Translations under genes and position numbers: made by a program | DNA from: Tragulus kanchil | Lineage: Eukaryota > Chordata > Mammalia > Artiodactyla > Tragulidae | Assembly (NCBI GenBank): GCA_022376925.1 | Contig: JAIOJX010000030.1 | Span: 170,991,298-171,055,297 of the forward strand | Direction of reading: 5' to 3' | Length of the DNA stretch: 64,000 nucleotides | Notes under the pieces: generated by a model | The model's database searches: none | What the model was told of the DNA's origin: nothing | What the model saw: the letters and a program-made list of their open reading frames with translations, nothing else | Shown: positions 33,522 to 45,333 of the stretch, piece by piece | Layout: each line of letters begins with the position of its first letter | How positions within the stretch are numbered: position 1 is the stretch's first letter

Positions 33522-33808
33522 TTTTTTTTTTTTTTAAGAGGTTTTTTTTTTTTTTCCTTTGCCTCCAGGTCATCATTTATTTTTCATCCATCTTGATTCT
33601 TTGGCCTGTGTGGGCCTGCCATTGCAGTGGCCTCTCTCATTGCAGAGCACCGACTCTGGGCACATGCTCTCCAGAGCACTGGCTCATAATTGGATACCCT
33701 GGTCTAGCTGCTCCTCCACATGTGGGATCTTCCCAGGCCGGGAATCGAACAGGTGCCCCTTGCACAGCAAGGCAGACTCTTTACCCATTGCACCACCAGG
33801 GAAACCCT
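33522..33808 (-). repeat. tRNA-derived ruminant SINE (CHR-type), minus strand
   Basis: Two T runs, then 'catttatttttcatccatct', 'gcctgtgtgggcctgccatt', 'gagcaccgactctgggcac', 'ggccgggaatcgaacaggt', 'caccaccagggaaaccc'. Confidence 0.85.
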
Positions 33809-34561
33809 TGAGTTTCCCGTCTCCATGGCTGTTAAACTGAGGGCAGGTTCCAGTCTGTTTAAGGCAGAGTAGAAAACTGTTATTCTGGCTGGAAGAATCA
33901 GAAGATAGAAGAAATGGCAGACACTGGAACATAAGGAGATAATCCTGGAAAGAGATATGAGGAAAAGGGGAGGTACTGATAGTGTGTATAAACTTCAAAC
34001 AGACAAGCTAAGGATAAAAATACTTAAAAGTTAAATTTGGACTATGTCTAAGAGTATTTGCAGTTTGAACTAAAAAATTGTCCAGTACTCTTCAGAGAAT
34101 TACAACAGAATATAGGCTTTCCATAACATAACACAATAAAGACTCTGGTTGATTTAAAATATCCAGGATAAATCCAAAGTTACTCAGGATGTTAAAAAAC
34201 TGGCAACTATGGCCCATTTTAAAAAGGAAAGACAGTTGGAAACAAGTAGAGTGATGTATTAGAACAGAAAGTTCATGAGTAGATCCATATAAATACAGTC
34301 AGCAGATTTTTGGCGAAAGAACCAAGACAGCTCAGTGGAGTTGAGCTAAAATCAGATTATAACCATGAATGTAAAGCTCAGAACCACAAAACTCCTAGAA
34401 GATAGCATAGGAGAAAATCTAGATGGCCTTGGGTTTGGTAATGACTTTTTACATATAATACTAAAAGCTTGATCCTTGAAAGGAAAAAAATGTTGGACTT
34501 TGTTAAAATTAAAACTTATCTGTATAAGATCCTGTTAAGAGAATGAAAAGATAAGCCATAG

Positions 34562-36798
34562 ACTGGGAGAGAATATTTGCAAAACACATATCTGATAAAG
34601 GACCGTTGTCCAAATTCTGCAAAGAATTCTTAAACTCAACAATTAGCTGAACAGCTTCATTAAATAATGAGTAAAAGTTCTGAATAGACAGTGTAGTAAA
34701 GAAGATAAACATGTGGCCAAATAAGCACATGACAAGATGCTCTGCATATGCTTTTAGAGAATTAGAATTTGGGCAACAGCATGTAACAGCTGCACGCCTA
34801 TGAGAATGGCTCAAACCAAAGCACAAATATCATCAAGTGCTGGTGAGGATGTGAAGCAAGAGAAATTCTCATTTCTGATAGAATTCAAAATGCTACAGTC
34901 ACTTTGGGAGACATATTGGCAACTTCTTATAAAACTAATCATGTCTTACTATAATATCCGACAGTCATTCTCCTTGTTATTTACCCAAATGAATTGAGAA
35001 CTTAAGTCCAAATGAAAACCTAAACATGAAAGTATGTAGTAGCTTGTGTCATCATCACTGTGGCTTGGTTGAAATGGAAATGTCCTTTGGTAGGTGAATG
35101 GGTAAGCAAGCTGTGGTAAATCTATATAATGATATATTATTTAGTGATAAGATATATGAGTGATCAAATCACAAAATAATGTGGAGGAGACTTAAATGCA
35201 AATTATCAAGTGAAAGAAGCCTATGTAAAAAAGAACTATGTTTTGGATTATTCCAAATGTATGGCATTATGGAAAAAGCAAGATGACAGAGAGAGTAAAA
35301 AGATTAATGCTTTCCAGGAGTGTATGGGGAGGGAGGAATGGATAAGTAGATGGAGCACAAGGGACTTTTTAGGACAGTTCAGCCTCTTTCGGCTACTATC
35401 ATTGTGAACACTTGTTATTCATTATCTGTTAAATCTCACAGAATGGACCAAAGGATGACTGTAATGTCAGCTATGGACTTAAGTTGATATTAACGTATCA
35501 ACATTGGCTTCTTATAAAATATGTACCATACAGCATGTTAATAATAAGGGAAGCTGGGCTTCCTGGTGGTCCAGTGGGTAAGGACACCACCTTGCAGTGC
35601 AAGGCGCCGGTTTGATCCTGGCCTGGGAAGATCCCACGTGCGCGGAGCGCTGGACCCATGTGTCCAATTACTGAGCCCGAGCTCTGAGCACTGGGAGAGA
35701 ATATTTGCAAAACACATATCTGAAAGACGAATTCAAGAATTAAAAAGCTGAACAGCTTCATTAAATAATGAGTAAAAGTTCTGAATAGACAGTGTAGTAA
35801 AGAAGATAAACATGTGGCCAAATAAGCACATGACAAGATGCTCTGCATATGCTTTTAGAGAATTAGAATTTGGGCAACAGCATGTAACAGCTGCACGCCT
35901 ATGAGAATGGCTCAAACCAAAGCACAAATATCATCAAGTGCTGGTGAGGATGTGAAGCAAGAGAAATTCTCATTTCTGATAGAATTCAAAATGCTACAGT
36001 CACTTTGGGAGACATATTGGCAACTTCTTATAAAACTAATCATGTCTTACTATAATATCCGACAGTCATTCTCCTTGTTATTTACCCAAATGAATTGAGA
36101 ACTTAAGTCCAAATGAAAACCTAAACATGAAAGTATGTAGTAGCTTGTGTCATCATCACTGTGGCTTGGTTGAAATGGAAATGTCCTTTGGTAGGTGAAT
36201 GGGTAAGCAAGCTGTGGTAAATCTATATAATGATATATTATTTAGTGATAAGATATATGAGTGATCAAATCACAAAATAATGTGGAGGAGACTTAAATGC
36301 AAATTATCAAGTGAAAGAAGCCTATGTAAAAAAGAACTATGTTTTGGATTATTCCAAATGTATGGCATTATGGAAAAAGCAAGATGACAGAGAGAGTAAA
36401 AAGATTAATGCTTTCCAGGAGTGTATGGGGAGGGAGGAATGGATAAGTAGATGGAGCACAAGGGACTTTTTAGGACAGTTCAGCCTCTTTCGGCTACTAT
36501 CATTGTGAACACTTGTTATTCATTATCTGTTAAATCTCACAGAATGGACCAAAGGATGACTGTAATGTCAGCTATGGACTTAAGTTGATATTAACGTATC
36601 AACATTGGCTTCTTATAAAATATGTACCATACAGCATGTTAATAATAAGGGAAGCTGGGCTTCCCTGGTGGTCCAGTGGGTAAGGACACCACCTTGCAGT
36701 GCAAGGGGCGCCGGTTTGATCCCTGGCCTGGGAAGATCCCACGTGCCGCGGAGCGGCTGGACCCATGTGTCCAATTACTGAGCCCGAGCTCTGGAGCA
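34562..36798. repeat. Tandem direct duplication 8 (offset 1128 falling to 1101 bp)
   Basis: Copy 1 is 34562-35689 and copy 2 is 35690-36798. The head of copy 2 (about 35700-35755) has lost 27 bases compared with about 34580-34650. The tail of copy 1 (35558-35689) has single-base losses in short runs: 'ggcttcctgg' for 'ggcttccctgg', 'aaggcgcc' for 'aaggggcgcc', 'gatcctgg' for 'gatccctgg'. Both edges are degraded and the interiors match. Confidence 0.95.
35557..35689 (+). repeat. SINE head, error-rich and cut at the duplication junction
   Basis: First half of the SINE that is complete at 36658-36914, with several missing bases. It stops where the sequence returns to 34562. Confidence 0.85.
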
Positions 36799-36914
36799 CA
36801 TGCGCCCAGAGCCAGTGCTCTGCGACAGTAGAAGCCACCGCGATGGGAGGCCCACACAGGCCAAAGAACAAAGATAAATAGATGAAAGATCAATAGAAGT
36901 GGCAAAAAAAAAAA
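36658..36914 (+). repeat. tRNA-derived ruminant SINE (CHR-type, long form), plus strand, with target duplication
   Basis: 'ggcttccctggtggtccagt' head, B-box region 'ggtttgatccctggcctgg', 'tggagcacatgcgccc', 'gatgggaggcccacacagg' and an A-rich tail. Flanking target copies 'taataataagggaagct' (ends 36656) and 'taatattaagggaagct' (about 36921-36937) show insertion into the L1. Confidence 0.9.
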
Positions 36915-37030
36915 TAAAAATAATATTAAGGGAAGCTGTGTTCAGTGGGACGTGAAGGAACGTAGGAATTCTCTGTACAGTAAATTTTCCTGTAACCCTG
37001 AACTGCTTTGAAATATTAAGAATTTTTAAA

Positions 37031-37755
37031 AGACTATTAGGAGTAACATCATTCAAAGAAGCAGGGTAGGAACTTCTGGAATTTATTCCTCTCCTGAAGC
37101 ACCAAAAAAAAAAATAATAATAATAATAAAATAAAATAAAAGGCAATTCTACTTAAATAAAGCTACTCAGAACTCTGAAAGACAAAAGTTTTTGTCAACT
37201 GATTGTTTAGCCAGGAGAAAAACCACTGAAGCAGAGTAGAAGCTGTTTTTTTAACATGCATTTTAATTTCCCCTTGCCCTCTCCCTGCCCCTGGTTCAGT
37301 GGTAATCTTGAAGAGAGTAGCTTTTATTTCCTGTAAGAACATCTGGTTCTGGAGGGAGCAGAGTGGGTCTGGTCCCAAATAAATTGTACTTATCTGTTTT
37401 GACCTTACTGGGTTTTCATAGGATCCTTACATAGGACTGCCATAAGGACCTTCTCTTTGTTTCACCTAACTCTACCTGGGGAGAGAGTCTATATGGTCCT
37501 CAAAAAAAAAAAAAAAAAAAAAAAGGCAAATAAAAGAATAAGTTGTTGACAGCTGGGAGAAAAACAACAGTTGGGAAAACAATAAACACACCAAAATCCT
37601 AGAAAGAAAAGCCAGGGAGTAACCTTTTGTGAAAGAAATAGGAACTTTGAATAACTGTCATGTATATGAAGAACCCAGAAAAACACACACATGGTCAGGG
37701 AAGGACACATGCTCAGAAAAGACCTGAGAAGGAGATAGAAAATGTAAGAAAAATA
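37031..37755. other. Unannotated DNA with (AATA)n and an A run
   Basis: A simple repeat rich in aat/aaat lies at about 37105-37140, and an A run at 37502-37524. The last part may be the start of the next L1 relic. Confidence 0.45.
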
Positions 37756-39640
37756 ACCACATAGAAATTTTGGAGCTGAAAAATACAATGGTAATGAAAA
37801 TATTCACTAGAGGATTTTAAGAACAGACTTAAGAATTAGTGAACTTGAAGATATGTAAAATAAAATACCCAGTTTCAGGAACAGAAAGAAAAAAAATTAA
37901 GAAAAATGAACAAAGACTAATTTTAATTTTGTGAGACACCATCTTGCCAACACACCAGTGATGGGTGTCCCAGAAGGAGAAGTCAGAGTCAGAAATAATA
38001 TTTGAAGAAATAATGGTCTAAAACATCCCCAATTGATTTTAAAAGTATTAAGAAGCTTAATAAGGTCCAAGTAGGATAAATCAATGATATCCACATTGAG
38101 ACACATTATAACAGCCAGTTTCTTAGCAGAAATCATGGAATTCAGCAGATAGTGAGGTAACATACTCTAGTTGCTGAAAGACAGAAACTATCAATCAGGA
38201 ATTCTACATATAGGTAGAATCTATTTAAAGAATGAAGAAGAAATTAAGACATTTCCAAATAAAAGATGACATTTATTAGTAATAGACTTGCCCTACAGTA
38301 AATGCTAAAGGAAAGCCTTCAGGTGTAAAGACATGAACATTAGGCGGTAGCTGCAAGTCATATGAAGAAATAAAAAGCATTGGAAAAGTAACTACATAGA
38401 CGAACATAAAAGCCAGTGTTACTGTTTTCTTTTTTAGGGAGAAATTGCAGCTCCTCTTTTTTCCTTCCTGTGTTACTTAAAAGGTAAAAGCATAAAGAAA
38501 AATTATAAATCTGTTATAATGTGCATATAATATATAAATGCTTAATCTGTGGCAACAACAGTAAATAGTAAGAGAAACAAAAATATCTAGGAGTAGAGTG
38601 TTTATATATTACTAAACCTAAATTGGGCTTCCCTGGTAGCTCAGCTGGTGAAGAATCTGCCTGCAATGCAGGAAACTCTGTTTCAATCCCTAGGTTGGGA
38701 AGATCCCTTGGAGGAGGGCATTGGCCACCCACTCCCGTATTCTTGTTTGGAGAATCCCATGGACAGAGGAGCCTGGTGGGCTACAGTCCATGGGATTGTG
38801 AAGAGTTGGACACAACTGAGTGACTAAACATAACTGAGTGATTAAACATAGTACAAACCTACATTATCAATTAAAAAAGAAACTGTATGTTTGCAATATT
38901 AATTACAATTCCTGAGGTAACTGCTAAGAAAATACTTAAAGGAGATACAAAAAAGGAAATGAGAAGAGAATCAAAGTGGTATACTATAAAAACCAATTAA
39001 AGAAAATAATGGAGGAATTAAGAAACAAAAAATACATATCATATGGAAAAGAAATAACAAAATGACCAGAAGCTCTTCCATAAGTATTTTAAATGTGAAT
39101 GAATTAAATGTTCTAATTAAAAGAGATTGTCAGATAAAAATATGATTCATCTATATGTTATCTGCAACAGAATCACTTTAGACCCAAAGAAAAAAGAAAT
39201 TAAGATTAAAAAGATGAAGAGTTTGTGCAATGGAACATTATTCAGTTCTATACAGAAATGAAGTACTGACACATGCTACAACATGAATGAGCCTTGAACA
39301 CATGCTACACGAAAGAAGTCAGACTCAAGAGTCCAGATATTGTAGGGTCCATTAATATGAAGCATTAAAAACAGGCAAATCTGCAGAGACGGAAAGCAGG
39401 TTAGTGGTTGTATGGACTGTGAGAAAGGGGTAATGGGGACTGACTGCTTAGTTGGTATAGGATTTTCATTTGGGGTGATGAAAAATTCTGGAACTAGATG
39501 GTTATGGTAGAGGCTGAACATTATGAATGTACTAATGCCACTGAAGGTACTGTTGGCAATTGTTTCACTGGGCAGTTGTTTGTTATGTATGTTTTACCAA
39601 AGGAAAAGGAAAAGAATACACATTCAATGGAGACTGACTC
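37756..39640 (+). repeat. Old L1 relic, plus strand, with internal deletion
   Basis: 5' part: 'atattcactagaggatttta', 'gaacttgaagatatg', 'aagacatttccaaataaaag'. 3' part: 'aatggaacattattcagttc', 'acatgctacaacatgaatga', 'aaagaagtcagactcaagag', 'tttcatttggggtgatgaaa'. Most of ORF2 is missing between 39215 and 39230. A Bov-tA interrupts it at 38626-38825. No coding capacity. Confidence 0.65.
38626..38825 (+). repeat. Bov-tA SINE, plus strand
   Basis: 'gggcttccctggtagctcag', 'gaagaatctgcctgcaatgc', 'attcttgtttggagaatccc', 'gagttggacacaactgag'. Inserted in the L1 relic. Confidence 0.9.
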
Positions 39641-39816
39641 CAAGATTGTGGAAACAGCAGAAAAGGATCTCAAGTTGCTTTTATAACTGTGTCCAGTGTC
39701 TTAATAAAATGTTAATAAGGAGTGAAAAGGTGGTTGTTAAAGCCAGGTGGCCAGTCAGAAAACTAGAGCCTGATTATTTAGTATTGAGGGCTTAGGTATA
39801 GAAACTAAACAATGGT

Positions 39817-40016
39817 TGGGCTTCCTGGTAGCTCAGCTGGTGAAGAATCTGCCTGCAATGCAGGAAACTCTGTTTCAATCCCTAGGTTGGGAAGATCCCT
39901 TGGAGGAGGGCATTGGCCACCCACTCCCGTATTCTTGTTTGAGAATCCCATGGACAGAGGAGCCTGGTGGGCTACAGTCCATGGGATTGTGAAGAGTTGG
40001 ACACAACTGAGTGACT
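39817..40016 (+). repeat. Bov-tA SINE (block copy in duplication 9)
   Basis: Same element as 38626-38825 with base losses near the junction; not a second insertion. Confidence 0.9.
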
Positions 40017-40832
40017 AAACATAACTGAGTGATTAAACATAGTACAAACCTACATTATCAATTAAAAAAGAAACTGTATGTTTGCAATATTAATTACAAT
40101 TCCTGAGGTAACTGCTAAGAAAATACTTAAAGGAGATACAAAAAAGGAAATGAGAAGAGAATCAAAGTGGTATACTATAAAAACCAATTAAAGAAAATAA
40201 TGGAGGAATTAAGAAACAAAAAATACATATCATATGGAAAAGAAATAACAAAATGACCAGAAGCTCTTCCATAAGTATTTTAAATGTGAATGAATTAAAT
40301 GTTCTAATTAAAAGAGATTGTCAGATAAAAATATGATTCATCTATATGTTATCTGCAACAGAATCACTTTAGACCCAAAGAAAAAAGAAATTAAGATTAA
40401 AAAGATGAAGAGTTTGTGCAATGGAACATTATTCAGTTCTATACAGAAATGAAGTACTGACACATGCTACAACATGAATGAGCCTTGAACACATGCTACA
40501 CGAAAGAAGTCAGACTCAAGAGTCCAGATATTGTAGGGTCCATTAATATGAAGCATTAAAAACAGGCAAATCTGCAGAGACGGAAAGCAGGTTAGTGGTT
40601 GTATGGACTGTGAGAAAGGGGTAATGGGGACTGACTGCTTAGTTGGTATAGGATTTTCATTTGGGGTGATGAAAAATTCTGGAACTAGATGGTTATGGTA
40701 GAGGCTGAACATTATGAATGTACTAATGCCACTGAAGGTACTGTTGGCAATTGTTTCACTGGGCAGTTGTTTGTTATGTATGTTTTACCAAAGGAAAAGG
40801 AAAAGAATACACATTCAATGGAGACTGACTCC
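40017..40832 (+). repeat. L1 relic (block copy in duplication 9)
   Basis: Second copy of the 3' portion of the relic at 37756-39640, carried by the duplicated block. Confidence 0.65.
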
Positions 40833-41013
40833 AAGATTGTGGAAACAGCAGAAAAGGATCTCCAAGTTGCTTTTATAACTGTGTCCAGTGTCTTAATAAA
40901 AATGTTAATAAGGAGTGAAAAGGTGGTTGTTAAAGCCAGGTGGCCAGTCAGAAAACTAGAGCCCCTGATTATTTAGTATTGAGGGCTTAGGTAATTAGAA
41001 ACTAAACAATGGT

Positions 41014-42297
41014 AGCACAAGTCTTGAGAGATTTTATCAGGGTGTCACAGAACTGTACAAAGCAAGGGCTGGAGATGGTCCTTCTTGCCTCATCTGCAGT
41101 CCACAGAAGGCTTTGCACCTGGTCTCAGCCTCTCTTTCTAATTAGTAAATTTAATACAGTAGCATCTTTTATTTTATGCTGCTAGAGACTGAAAATTACA
41201 GTGGGATAATGTCAAAGAGAATCTTCAGTCTCCTCTGGGCTTTCAGAGTGGAACCTTCAAAAGCTAGTTTGGCTTCCTGAGATTGCCATTTTTGTCACAG
41301 ATCTTGCCCTGGATTTCCTAACAGGAATCGTGCACTCAAATGCTTGGCTTAGAGGAAAAGTATAATTTGAGATGGAAGAAATATCAAAGAATCCCGGGGT
41401 TCCTTCTTGCTCAGACAACTACCAAATTTGTTTTTATCAGATATTTGTCCAAAAAAATTGTTACTGGCTTAAATTATATTTGTTATTTTGAAATGGAACA
41501 TTTATTTTGCACAGATGCTATTTACATTCTTTTATTTTCTGACCAGAAGCCATATTGCACTCTGCCTAGTGATAGAACATATTGAGCAATGAAGAGCAGA
41601 GCTACAGTTGTCAAAGCAAGAATAATACATTTAACATATGCACTATTGAATTCTGTAGTAGACTTAAATTAATTACTGTTAGGCATGAAATCTCTAAATG
41701 AGCAAAAGGTTGTTAACTTTGTCTTCTGAACAAAAAATAGAGAAATGTGACTCCTTTATACATTGTGCCTCACAAAATAGTAATTTTTCCAATTGATTTC
41801 TTTTGTTCCAAAAGCTGAAAGACATCGAAATGAAAATCCAACCTTTAAAAATTAATACTCATTTCATATTTAATGATGGATAAAGTTAAAAAAATAACTA
41901 TATCGGATTATGAATCTTTTTATTTAGCAAATGTATATCAGACATAGGACAATGACTACATAACTGGATATATTTTCTGGGGGCTTGCCTTATAGTTCAT
42001 AATCTGTATAGTTGATCACTACAGGAAGATTCTTCAAGTGGTGATGTGCAGCTCCTTTAAAACTTAAAAAATATTAATACAGAGGAATTGGTTTTTAGAA
42101 TATGTCTCTGACAACCAGAATTTTAACTGGGAAAAGTAACAAACACACTTGTACTTCAAAACCCAATTTTTCTGACCTGTCCCAAGCTTTAAACAAGGAA
42201 CCACATTGCCAGGATAAGTGGTCTCTAGCACACTACAGATTCTGTTAAAAAAGAAAAAAAAGCCTCTAGTTACATAGTCATACCCCTACTGTTTTTA
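41014..42297. other. Unannotated DNA
   Basis: AT-rich, no gene or repeat recognised. Confidence 0.45.
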
Positions 42298-42670
42298 TCT
42301 TCTTCTGTTTTCCTTTTTTTTTTTTTTTTTTTAATAAATAGATTTTTTTTTTTTTTTATTTTGGAGGGGGCGGGTTTGGGAGGGAGAGGAGCAGGCGGGC
42401 CACTTCCATTGGTCTTTCATTTATCTATTTTCATCCATCTTTGTTCTTTGGCCCATGTGGGCCTCCCATCGCAGTGACCTCTGTTGTCGCAGAGCACCGG
42501 CTCTGGGTGCATGCGCTCCAGTGCTCCGGCTCGGTAGCTGGACACATTGGTCCAGCTGCTCCGCGGCACGTGGGGTCTTCCCAGGCCAGGGATCGAACTG
42601 GCGCCCCTTGCACTGCAAAGTGGTGTCCTTACCCACTGGACCACCAGGGAAGCCCTTCTTCCGTTTTCTT
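42298..42670 (-). repeat. tRNA-derived ruminant SINE (long form with G-rich end), minus strand
   Basis: T runs, a G-rich block on the plus strand (42362-42400), 'catccatctttgttctttgg', 'gcagagcaccggctctgggt', 'gccagggatcgaactggcgc' and 'ccaccagggaagccc'. Target copies 'cttcttctgttttcct' (about 42299) and 'cttcttccgttttctt' (42655-42670) bound it. Confidence 0.9.
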
Positions 42671-43011
42671 AATGTTAACAGCTTACCACCATTTCTCATT
42701 GTAGGTGTGGTAAATTGTATCTCCACAGTTACTTGTTTGTGCTCCATTTTTGCTCATTTCCATACAGCCCTAGTGTATTACCGTTAACCCATTGACATTA
42801 AGCTTGACCGTATGATCTTCTTTAGCCAAAGGAACCAATCTGAACAGAGGCGCTAAGTGATTTTTCTTTGCACCTCTTGTTCTTGTTCGTTCGTGAGATC
42901 AGCATGTTCCAGAATGTGACTTTTCCTATTACGAAAAGACAAATGGAGCTAAACCTGGCAGAGCCACAGTTGAAGCCCTATTGTAACATGAGCTAAAAAA
43001 TGAGTTTGCAG

Positions 43012-43326
43012 GGCTTCCCTGGTGGTCCAGTGGGTAAGGACACTGCCTTGCAGTGCAAGGGGCGCCGGTTCGATCCCTGGCCTGGGAGGATCCCACGTGC
43101 CGTGCAGCGGCTGGACCGATGTGTCCAGTTACTGAGCTGGAGCTCTGGAGCGCATGCGCCCAGAGCCGGCACTCTTCGACGATGGATGCCGCCGCGATGG
43201 GAGGCCCACAGGAGCCAAGGAGCAGGGACGGATGAGAATGGAGAAATGAAGGACCAATAGAGGTGGCCCGCCCGTCCCCCTCCCTCCCCCCCACCCCAAA
43301 AGATAAATTAAAAAAAAAAAAAAAGA
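43012..43326 (+). repeat. tRNA-derived ruminant SINE (long form), plus strand, both Pol III boxes recognisable
   Basis: Head 'ggcttccctggtggtccagt'. An A-box-like tggtccagtgg is at 43023-43033 and a B-box ggttcgatccc at 43067-43077. 'gatgggaggcccacag' follows, then a C-rich block (43266-43298) and an A tail. Target copies 'gagtttgca' (about 43002) and 'gagtgtgca' (about 43325) flank it. The least degraded SINE in the window. Confidence 0.9.
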
Positions 43327-43729
43327 GTGTGCATATTTCTAAATTACTGAGATGTTGGGATGTTTGTTAGTTGGCTAAACTAATATACCAAAGAATACCA
43401 ATAGATAAAACTTTTCTTCCACTTGCCTGATTCTGTCCATAGCAGATATGTTGTCCATCAAAACCAGCACAAGGGGCAGACTTGCCCAGAAATTTTGAGT
43501 TTCTTGGCAGCAAGGTGGGAACTCTTGTTAAGTCGCTTTGGTATCGTCAATATTTAGCATAGTATGAGACACAGTGAATATTGATGAATGGTTACCTTTT
43601 TAAACACTCAGCTGTTTCTTCCCAACCTGTTACCTAATATCTCTTGATTTTATTTTCTACAGTCTCAAAATAACCTCTACAAAAGAGGTAAGGGAAAGAA
43701 ATTTGTTACAAAGAAATAATACTATTAGA
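43327..43729. other. Unannotated DNA
   Basis: No gene or repeat recognised. Confidence 0.4.
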
Positions 43730-43880
43730 AATAGGATCTGCGTATAGACTTAGTCCTTACCGTGTGCTAAATGCTGAGCTAAGCAGTTTAATCCACTCTG
43801 TTACTTTACTCTCACTAACAAATAATAGTTCTCTGAAGAGAGGAGATTGAATTCTCCAGTTAGGCTCCATGCTACATTGT
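43730..43880 (-). repeat. MIR SINE fragment
   Basis: 'ccgtgtgctaaatgctgagc', 'taagcagtttaatccactct', 'gttactttactctcactaac' follow the reversed MIR order. Confidence 0.5.
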
Positions 43881-44289
43881 AACTCATCTGTAACTTATAT
43901 TAGGTTTATGCCAAGAAATATTAATAACTTTCAAAGTCTGCAGCCACTAAGCAGTTAATTTTAGGATTTTGAGCCAAGATACTCTGATCAGAGAATTTCA
44001 TTCTTGCGCCATTTGACATTACTTTTAATTTTAAAGCATAGTAGTGTTTTCCTCTGCCTTGGCTAGAGCTTTGGTATAATCTCCAAAGTGGTGGCAGAGT
44101 TACAGTGTAGAATGGAGCTTCACTAATCCTGCCATTACGTAAAAATGTTATGTATTCTTATCATTTTGAGATTTTTCTTTTTTTAAATAAAGTAACTCAT
44201 TACTGCGTTTATAAAAGGATTTTTAAAAGGCTTTTGTTCTGAAAGGACTCCCTCATCTAGTTAATCAGCACACCTATCATTTCAAATAT
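43881..44289. other. Unannotated DNA
   Basis: No gene or repeat recognised. Confidence 0.4.
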
Positions 44290-44415
44290 TAGTATTTTAT
44301 TCTGAGGAGGGAGAACATTTAAGTTCTACCCACTTAGCAAATTTAAGTACATAATAGTGTTATAAATTATAGTCACCATGTTTTCTGTTAGATCCTCAGA
44401 TCTTATTTTGTTTTT

Positions 44416-44622
44416 ACTGGAAGTGTTAGTCACTCAGTTGTGTCCTACTGTTTGTGATCCCATGGACTATAGCTCACCAGGCTTCTCTGTCCATGAAATT
44501 CTCCAGTCAAGAATACCAGAGTGGGTTGCCATTCCCTCCTCCAGGGGATCTTCCCCACCCAAGGGATCTCAAACCCTGGTCTCCTGCATCTCTTTACTGT
44601 CTGAGTGACCAGGGAAGCCCTC
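44416..44622 (-). repeat. Bov-tA SINE, minus strand
   Basis: 'gtcactcagttgtgtcctac', 'gatcccatggactatagctc', 'caggggatcttccccaccca' and 'gaccagggaagccc' are the reversed Bov-tA. Confidence 0.9.
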
Positions 44623-44761
44623 AGTTTGTTACTTTTGCCATCCTCTGCGGATTTCTCTTTATTCCTGGCAACCACTCAACCGCTTTTGTATTCCCTGTTT
44701 CTGTGACTTACTCTTTTGGTTCTATGTCTAAGTGATTCCAGAGAATATTTGTCTGTCTTGT

Positions 44762-45333
44762 TTTGTTGTTGTTGTTCAGTCACTACATGATGTCCAACTC
44801 TCTGTGACACCATGGACTGCAGCACGCCAGACTTCCCTGTCCTTTCCTATTTCTCAGAGTTTGTTTGAACTCTTACCTATTGAGTCAGTGATACCATCCA
44901 GCTATCTCATCCTCTGTTGCCCCTTTTACCTCCTTTCCTCAGTCTTTCCCAGCATCAGGATATTTTCCATTAAGCTGACTCTTCACCTCAGGTGGCCAGA
45001 GTATTGGAGCTTCAGCATCAGTCCTTCCAATGAATATTCAGGGTTGATTTCCTTTTAGGATTGACTGCTTTGATATCTTTGCTGTCCAAGGGACTCTCTA
45101 AGTTTTCTCCAGTACCAGAATTTGAAAGCATCAATTCTTAAGCACTCAGTCTTCTTTATGATCCACCTCTCACATGCATACATGACTACTGGATAGACCA
45201 GAGCTTTGACTATATGGGCCTTTCTGGGGAAAGTAATGTCTCTGCTTTTTCATATGCTGTCTAGATTTGTCATAACTTTTCTTCCAAAGAAAGAAACATC
45301 TTTTAATTTCATGACCACAGTCTAGTTTCTCTG
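44762..45333 (-). repeat. BovB (RTE) LINE 3' fragment, minus strand
   Basis: Reversed BovB 3' end: 'gtccaactctctgtgacacc', 'attgagtcagtgataccatc', 'agtattggagcttcagcatc', 'ccaagggactctctaagttt', 'tcttttaatttcatgaccac'. This is the C-terminal RT region and tail. Frames are broken. Confidence 0.88.

Larger units (their letters stand above)
34080..37030 (+). repeat. Old L1 (L1M-type) ORF2 end plus 3'UTR, plus strand, interrupted
   Basis: Landmarks of an L1 ORF2 C-terminal region and 3'UTR appear in order: 'gactgggagagaatatttgc', 'gccaaataagcacatgacaa', 'aagtgctggtgaggatgtga', 'cactttgggagacatattgg', 'caaatgaattgagaac', then the UTR terminus at 36950-37030 ('ctctgtacag...'). The frame is broken many times. 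A SINE interrupts it at 36658-36914, and duplication 8 repeats its middle. Confidence 0.65.
38623..41013. repeat. Tandem direct duplication 9 (offset about 1193 bp, longest unit)
   Basis: Copy 1 is 38623-39815 and copy 2 is 39816-41013. Copy 1 loses single bases near its end: 'tctcaagttgc' for 'tctccaagttgc', 'gagcctgatt' for 'gagcccctgatt', 'aggtatag' for 'aggtaattag'. Copy 2 loses single bases at its start: 'gggcttcctgg' for 'gggcttccctgg', 'tgtttgagaat' for 'tgtttggagaat'. Interiors match. Confidence 0.95.

Noticed and set aside
43012..43326. tRNA gene from A and B boxes
   Set aside because: No cloverleaf or anticodon arm beyond the SINE head; the body, A tail and target duplication mark it as a SINE.
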